DNA of 60,000 nt from Hydractinia symbiolongicarpus (Eukaryota; Cnidaria; Hydrozoa; Anthoathecata; Hydractiniidae). Position numbers and translations under genes: made by a program. The stretch lies in contig NC_079882.1 of the NCBI RefSeq assembly GCF_029227915.1, forward strand, positions 3,040,001 to 3,100,000, written 5' to 3'. A model generated the notes under the pieces. That model worked only from the letters and a program-made list of their open reading frames with translations. It was not told where the DNA came from and made no database searches. Of the stretch, positions 59,501-60,000 are shown one piece after another. Each line of letters opens with the position of its first letter. Positions within the stretch are counted from its first letter, which is position 1.

Positions 59501-59857
59501 TGTTATTGTTTCTCCCTTTCGTTTTTACATTTATCGTATTTTTTATATGACTGTGCTCAACAACTACTTTGGAGAATAAATAGTGCGATGTCAAAAAACT
59601 GTTCAACAAAATTTGTTTTAGTGCGATTTTCAAAAGCTTTGATGGAATCATGTCTTTTTTACTTTACTTTTTTTTAGCTGTACTGAAGTCAGCAGTGATC
59701 TATCCAACGAAGAGGTTCACCAATCAAAAAGCAATGATGCCACTGTGGATTGCTCAACTCGATCAGTGTTGAGCCAATCAGAGAGTCGCGAAGGATCTGA
59801 TAAATTAGCTGATGAATTAAATATTTTAAAGATTTCAGACAACGCGTCGTCTTCAAC
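38121..59857 (+). CDS. ERCC6L: ERCC6L/PICH-type SNF2 DNA translocase, 20 exons (3' end outside window)
   Basis: PICH is a DNA-dependent ATPase that coats ultrafine anaphase DNA bridges and helps resolve them. I chained 20 in-phase exons giving about 821 codons: 38121-38267, 38397-38587, 40196-40321, 40435-40541, 49664-49725, 52466-52591, 53083-53175, 53469-53683, 53762-53870, 53986-54110, 54317-54539, 54917-55030, 56290-56338, 56417-56462, 56655-56798, 57650-57801, 58242-58336, 59168-59257, 59405-59475, 59678-59857. The N-terminal TPR-like helix pair, all SNF2 motifs and PICH-specific strings (YFTNHELRELFVLDD; GVSHHDQLFTQEA) support ERCC6L rather than ERCC6 or ERCC6L2. Start: first in-frame ATG, at the position matching the human N-terminal helix. 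Introns 4 and 5 are very large (9.1 and 2.7 kb). The C-terminal PICH-family domain should follow outside the window. Confidence 0.92.
38703..38925. repeat. About 62-bp minisatellite, 3.5 copies (ERCC6L intron 2)
   Basis: Units begin TGTTGGATGTAGCCAGCA and contain GCACCC-C-TTGCAACAGTA and ACACAGAAAG, with 10-20% divergence. Confidence 0.75.
40196..40541 (+). CDS. ERCC6L: ERCC6L exons 3-4: SNF2 motifs I-Ia
   Basis: Exon 3 (40196-40321): LGKTIQVIAFLAGMYDADL, VIIVAPLAILVNWEKEFKKW. Exon 4 (40435-40541): AGGIRVKPFHGNNKKQRL, GVLITTY. Both align without gaps to the human PICH order. Confidence 0.92.
40918..41312 (-). pseudogene. P2X7-C-terminal-like Cys-rich domain, 3' portion
   Basis: On the minus strand, 41312-41230 reads EIDCLCCTEVDAITDKQF then GICA. 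Lower down, 41060-40918 reads AYKQIF ... LKIRQVFPEGDGVP. The CC-E pattern, then AYRQF-like and KIRxxFP strings, are the order of the Cys-rich domain related to the cytoplasmic tail of P2X7 that is widespread as stand-alone, transposon-linked frames in cnidarians. Frameshifts and a stop break it. Recognition is from memory of the motif pattern. Confidence 0.5.
41316..41426 (-). repeat. Copia 3' LTR
   Basis: Matches 45670-45784 over its length: about 90 nearly identical bases (one 4-nt indel, one substitution), then a more diverged 27 bases ending at the TGTTGATA terminus. The outermost bases (41313-41315) read CCC where the other LTR has TGT. Confidence 0.75.
41638..42048 (-). pseudogene. Copia RNase H
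   Basis: IICYTDATHASLKCGSSQGA, ALETCALSERVDASFYL and IDNKPLFETL are the copia RNase H motifs (D, E, D). It ends TVKWVEGKH. Confidence 0.85.
42120..43741 (-). pseudogene. Copia linker and reverse transcriptase, frameshifted
   Basis: The linker (43741-43316) includes a run of aspartates encoded by (CAT)n. The RT start (43380-42754) has WVITEKFKGEKRVLKARLVA. Frames change near 42780 and 42620. The catalytic region reads GILVCHVDDFVNGGS, with HVDD in place of the usual YVDD. Confidence 0.85.
43814..44110 (-). pseudogene. Copia integrase C-terminal remnant
   Basis: GIVERHNKILVETMF contains the region of the third catalytic acidic residue. YSPNQLVFGHNVNIPTIL follows. The HHCC finger and the first two catalytic aspartates are absent, because only about 60 bases separate protease from this block: an internal deletion. 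Confidence 0.75.
44169..44612 (-). pseudogene. Copia protease remnant
   Basis: MDSGCIKTVAGEKWMDEYLA holds the DSG active-site motif of copia-type aspartic proteases. The frame runs to a stop at 44169, where the integrase N-terminus would begin. Confidence 0.75.
44646..45467 (-). pseudogene. Copia gag remnant
   Basis: Starts at ATG 45467 and runs in three frames joined by frameshifts near 45370-45400, 45220 and 45000. FYDYKRNSGDKFPDYIVQFE is the conserved core. The zinc knuckle CX2CX4HX4C is at about 44810. Confidence 0.8.
45655..45665 (-). promoter_or_regulatory. Copia primer-binding site (initiator tRNA-Met)
   Basis: On the minus strand TGGTAGCAGAG follows one base after the 5' LTR. It is complementary to the 3' end of animal initiator tRNA-Met, the usual copia primer. 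Confidence 0.75.
45667..45784 (-). repeat. Copia 5' LTR
   Basis: On the minus strand it begins TGTTGATACTGCAATTTATG and ends CATTTAACA, giving TG...CA ends, and it abuts the primer-binding site. Confidence 0.75.
45785..46028 (-). pseudogene. P2X7-C-terminal-like frame, middle portion
   Basis: Minus strand: LEYDIIEENNFGDEDGDDSM and FNELFKGTG (acidic), then, nearer 45800, ETNEWCKCDNCNAKT, the WCxCxxC start of the Cys-rich domain. The copia LTR begins directly after NAKT. The LINE begins directly before LEYD. Confidence 0.5.
46221..46667 (+). pseudogene. LINE ORF1-like SGNH/GDSL esterase domain
   Basis: GDSMLKHVSHW (nucleophile serine), IIHIGTNDLPSNETP (GTND block) and LHLNKQG (histidine block) are the three SGNH signatures. 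The aspartate that normally precedes the LHLN histidine reads SK, so the triad looks damaged. The frame is open upstream of the ATG, so the true N-terminus is lost. Confidence 0.75.
46764..47918 (+). pseudogene. LINE APE-type endonuclease
   Basis: LLIGHLNINSLRSK starts the fold; GGGLVLYVN, YKPPNQRC, IIMGDFNSHESEL, CIDHIW and GLSDWHKLTV follow. The catalytic ETKLD is changed to LSKLD, losing the metal-binding glutamate. A stop lies at 46965. The linker continues to the stop at 47918. Confidence 0.85.
47919..49110 (+). pseudogene. LINE reverse transcriptase (fingers missing)
   Basis: QHALLNLMCSLQKKLDSKKC, LLMDLSKAFDCINHKLL (motif A), GIPQGSILGPLLFNIFLNDF (motif B), NYADDNTF (catalytic YADD) and the C-terminal YNLRSSSALVRPRIKSSKYG. 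The N-terminal RT blocks normally between endonuclease and QHA are deleted, and the junction is frameshifted. Confidence 0.88.
49343..49368 (-). pseudogene. P2X7-C-terminal-like frame, start codon segment
   Basis: Minus strand, ATG at 49368: MSNSEDEL, then the LINE. Across the LINE the frame resumes with LEYDIIEE at 46028, with no shift. Confidence 0.45.
49664..49725 (+). CDS. ERCC6L: ERCC6L exon 5
   Basis: Only 62 bases: MVVSNIDSLSVDENGDPFRW, between TTY and the DExH motif. It lies 9.1 kb from exon 4, across the nested transposons. Confidence 0.88.
50435..50492. repeat. Perfect palindrome, 27-bp arms
   Basis: GTTGCATCTAACTGTAACAC, CACTAACC, a 4-nt AACT centre, and the exact reverse complement. 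Confidence 0.95.
51898..52040. repeat. Interspersed repeat with hairpin head and GACAGACAGACA tail
   Basis: Starts CTAGTCGTTAG, has a short hairpin CCCGTGAAAAATTCACGGG, then GCATTGCATGCTTTTCACTA, and ends TGCGTGACAGACAGACA ... TATAGAT. The tail is shared with 17390-17440. Confidence 0.5.
52466..53175 (+). CDS. ERCC6L: ERCC6L exons 6-7: DExH box and motif III
   Basis: Exon 6 (52466-52591): DYLILDEGHKIKNATKTSKC, LTGTPVQNNLS. Exon 7 (53083-53175): ELWSLFDFTQQGRLLGTKKT. Motif II is DEGH, as in ERCC6, where human PICH has DEAH. Confidence 0.92.
53469..54539 (+). CDS. ERCC6L: ERCC6L exons 8-11: linker and start of ATPase lobe 2
   Basis: Exon 8 (53469-53683): AREKDATGYEQEVGNKI, PYFLRRTKAEV, then an Asn/Asp/Ser-rich insertion at the site of a variable loop in PICH. 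Exon 9 (53762-53870): KKNDLIIWVYLSDLQLKLY. Exon 10 (53986-54110): RNPLAELNLLKKISDHPRL. Exon 11 (54317-54539): EDSGKMVFLVYLMKNL and motif IV VIFSQSRKMLDI. Confidence 0.92.
54917..56798 (+). CDS. ERCC6L: ERCC6L exons 12-15: motifs IVa-VI
   Basis: Exon 12 (54917-55030): ILRVDGTISNPMDREKII, VMLMTTQ. Exon 13 (56290-56338): VGSVGLTLTGADRLVI. Exon 14 (56417-56462): FDPSWNPGTDAQAVDR. Exon 15 (56655-56798): VYRLGQTKNVIIYRLITCGS, QTTGASNNPYR. The arginine finger region DRVYRLGQ is intact, so the motor should be active. Confidence 0.92.
55031..56289. other. ERCC6L intron 12, with a decoy exon
   Basis: AT-rich. At 55200-55227 a 28-nt segment is framed by a strong acceptor (TTTTTTTTCAG) and a consensus donor (GTAAGT). 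The rest shows nothing recognisable. Confidence 0.4.
56799..57298. repeat. 20-bp minisatellite, 25 copies, seeded at a splice donor
   Basis: Unit GGTGCATTGTCTGACTTACA, 25 copies. A higher-order 100-bp block of five variants (GTTATATT, AGTGCATT, GGTTCATT, GGTGCATT, GGTACATT) repeats three to four times. It begins exactly at the exon 15 donor (ACAG|GTACATTG). Confidence 0.95.
57477..57517. repeat. Short inverted repeat (ERCC6L intron 15)
   Basis: AATTCTGTCAATTT and AAATTGACAGAATT with a 12-nt centre. Confidence 0.8.
57650..59857 (+). CDS. ERCC6L: ERCC6L exons 16-20: post-motor region
   Basis: Exon 16 (57650-57801): YFTNHELRELFVLDDPREST. Exon 17 (58242-58336): GVSHHDQLFTQEAVDD plus an acidic stretch. 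Exons 18-20 (59168-59257, 59405-59475, 59678-59857) encode a Ser/Thr-rich tail typical of the poorly conserved PICH C-terminal half. The last donor is AC|GTAATT at 59858, so coding continues beyond the window. Exons 18-20 rest on frame and splice sites only. Confidence 0.8.
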
Positions 59858-60000
59858 GTAATTTTTTTTCTTTTTGTAAACACTTTTAAAGATTTTTTTT
59901 ATTGAGGCGAAATGTTCACAAATTTCACTATTAAATTATCTTTTTGCATATATAAGGTGGGCATAAACTATAAATAAAGCATATGGTTAGGAAAATTTAT

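Overview
The window looks like nuclear DNA of an early-branching animal, most likely a cnidarian and probably a hydrozoan. It is AT-rich, its genes have many GT-AG introns of 0.1-9 kb, and the proteins are metazoan (a FAT-type giant cadherin and an ERCC6L/PICH-type SNF2 ATPase). The spaces between genes are full of relics of retroelements and DNA transposons. The taxon is an inference from protein content and repeat style, not from a marker gene.

Three host genes are supported. (1) Positions 34-16093, minus strand: most of the ectodomain of a FAT-like protocadherin. I could chain 19 exons with consistent splice sites and phases, giving about 3,688 codons. They run from the signal peptide through about 33 cadherin repeats and a FAT-type juxtamembrane region into the first laminin-G exon; the rest lies beyond position 1. 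(2) Positions 22561-26415, minus strand: a three-exon gene for a roughly 1,221-residue coiled-coil protein with a serine-rich C-terminus carrying a triplicated motif, faintly like the synaptonemal protein SYCP1. (3) Positions 38121-59857, plus strand: the first 20 exons (about 821 codons) of an ERCC6L/PICH orthologue, with the whole SNF2 motor; the C-terminal tail lies past the window.

Between and inside them: 16.1-22.5 kb holds tandem duplications, a foldback palindrome with an 11-bp target duplication, a tRNA-derived SINE and a decayed reverse-transcriptase element. 26.4-38.1 kb holds minisatellites, a second SINE fragment, pogo-like and Harbinger-like relics, a 1-kb element with terminal inverted repeats and a LINE fragment with an internal zinc finger.

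The most striking structure is intron 4 of ERCC6L (40542-49663). A TTAA-flanked element with inverted termini (40592-49520) carries, on the minus strand, an open reading frame resembling the P2X7-C-terminal-like Cys-rich domain. That frame was split by a LINE (about 46029-49342) and by a Ty1/copia element (about 41313-45784), so it is a three-layer nest inside one intron. Other notable features are a GC-AG intron in the cadherin gene, required by reading-frame arithmetic; a loss of canonical calcium-binding linkers in the membrane-distal third of the cadherin; and a 25-copy, 20-bp minisatellite that starts exactly at, and re-copies, the 5' splice site of ERCC6L exon 15.
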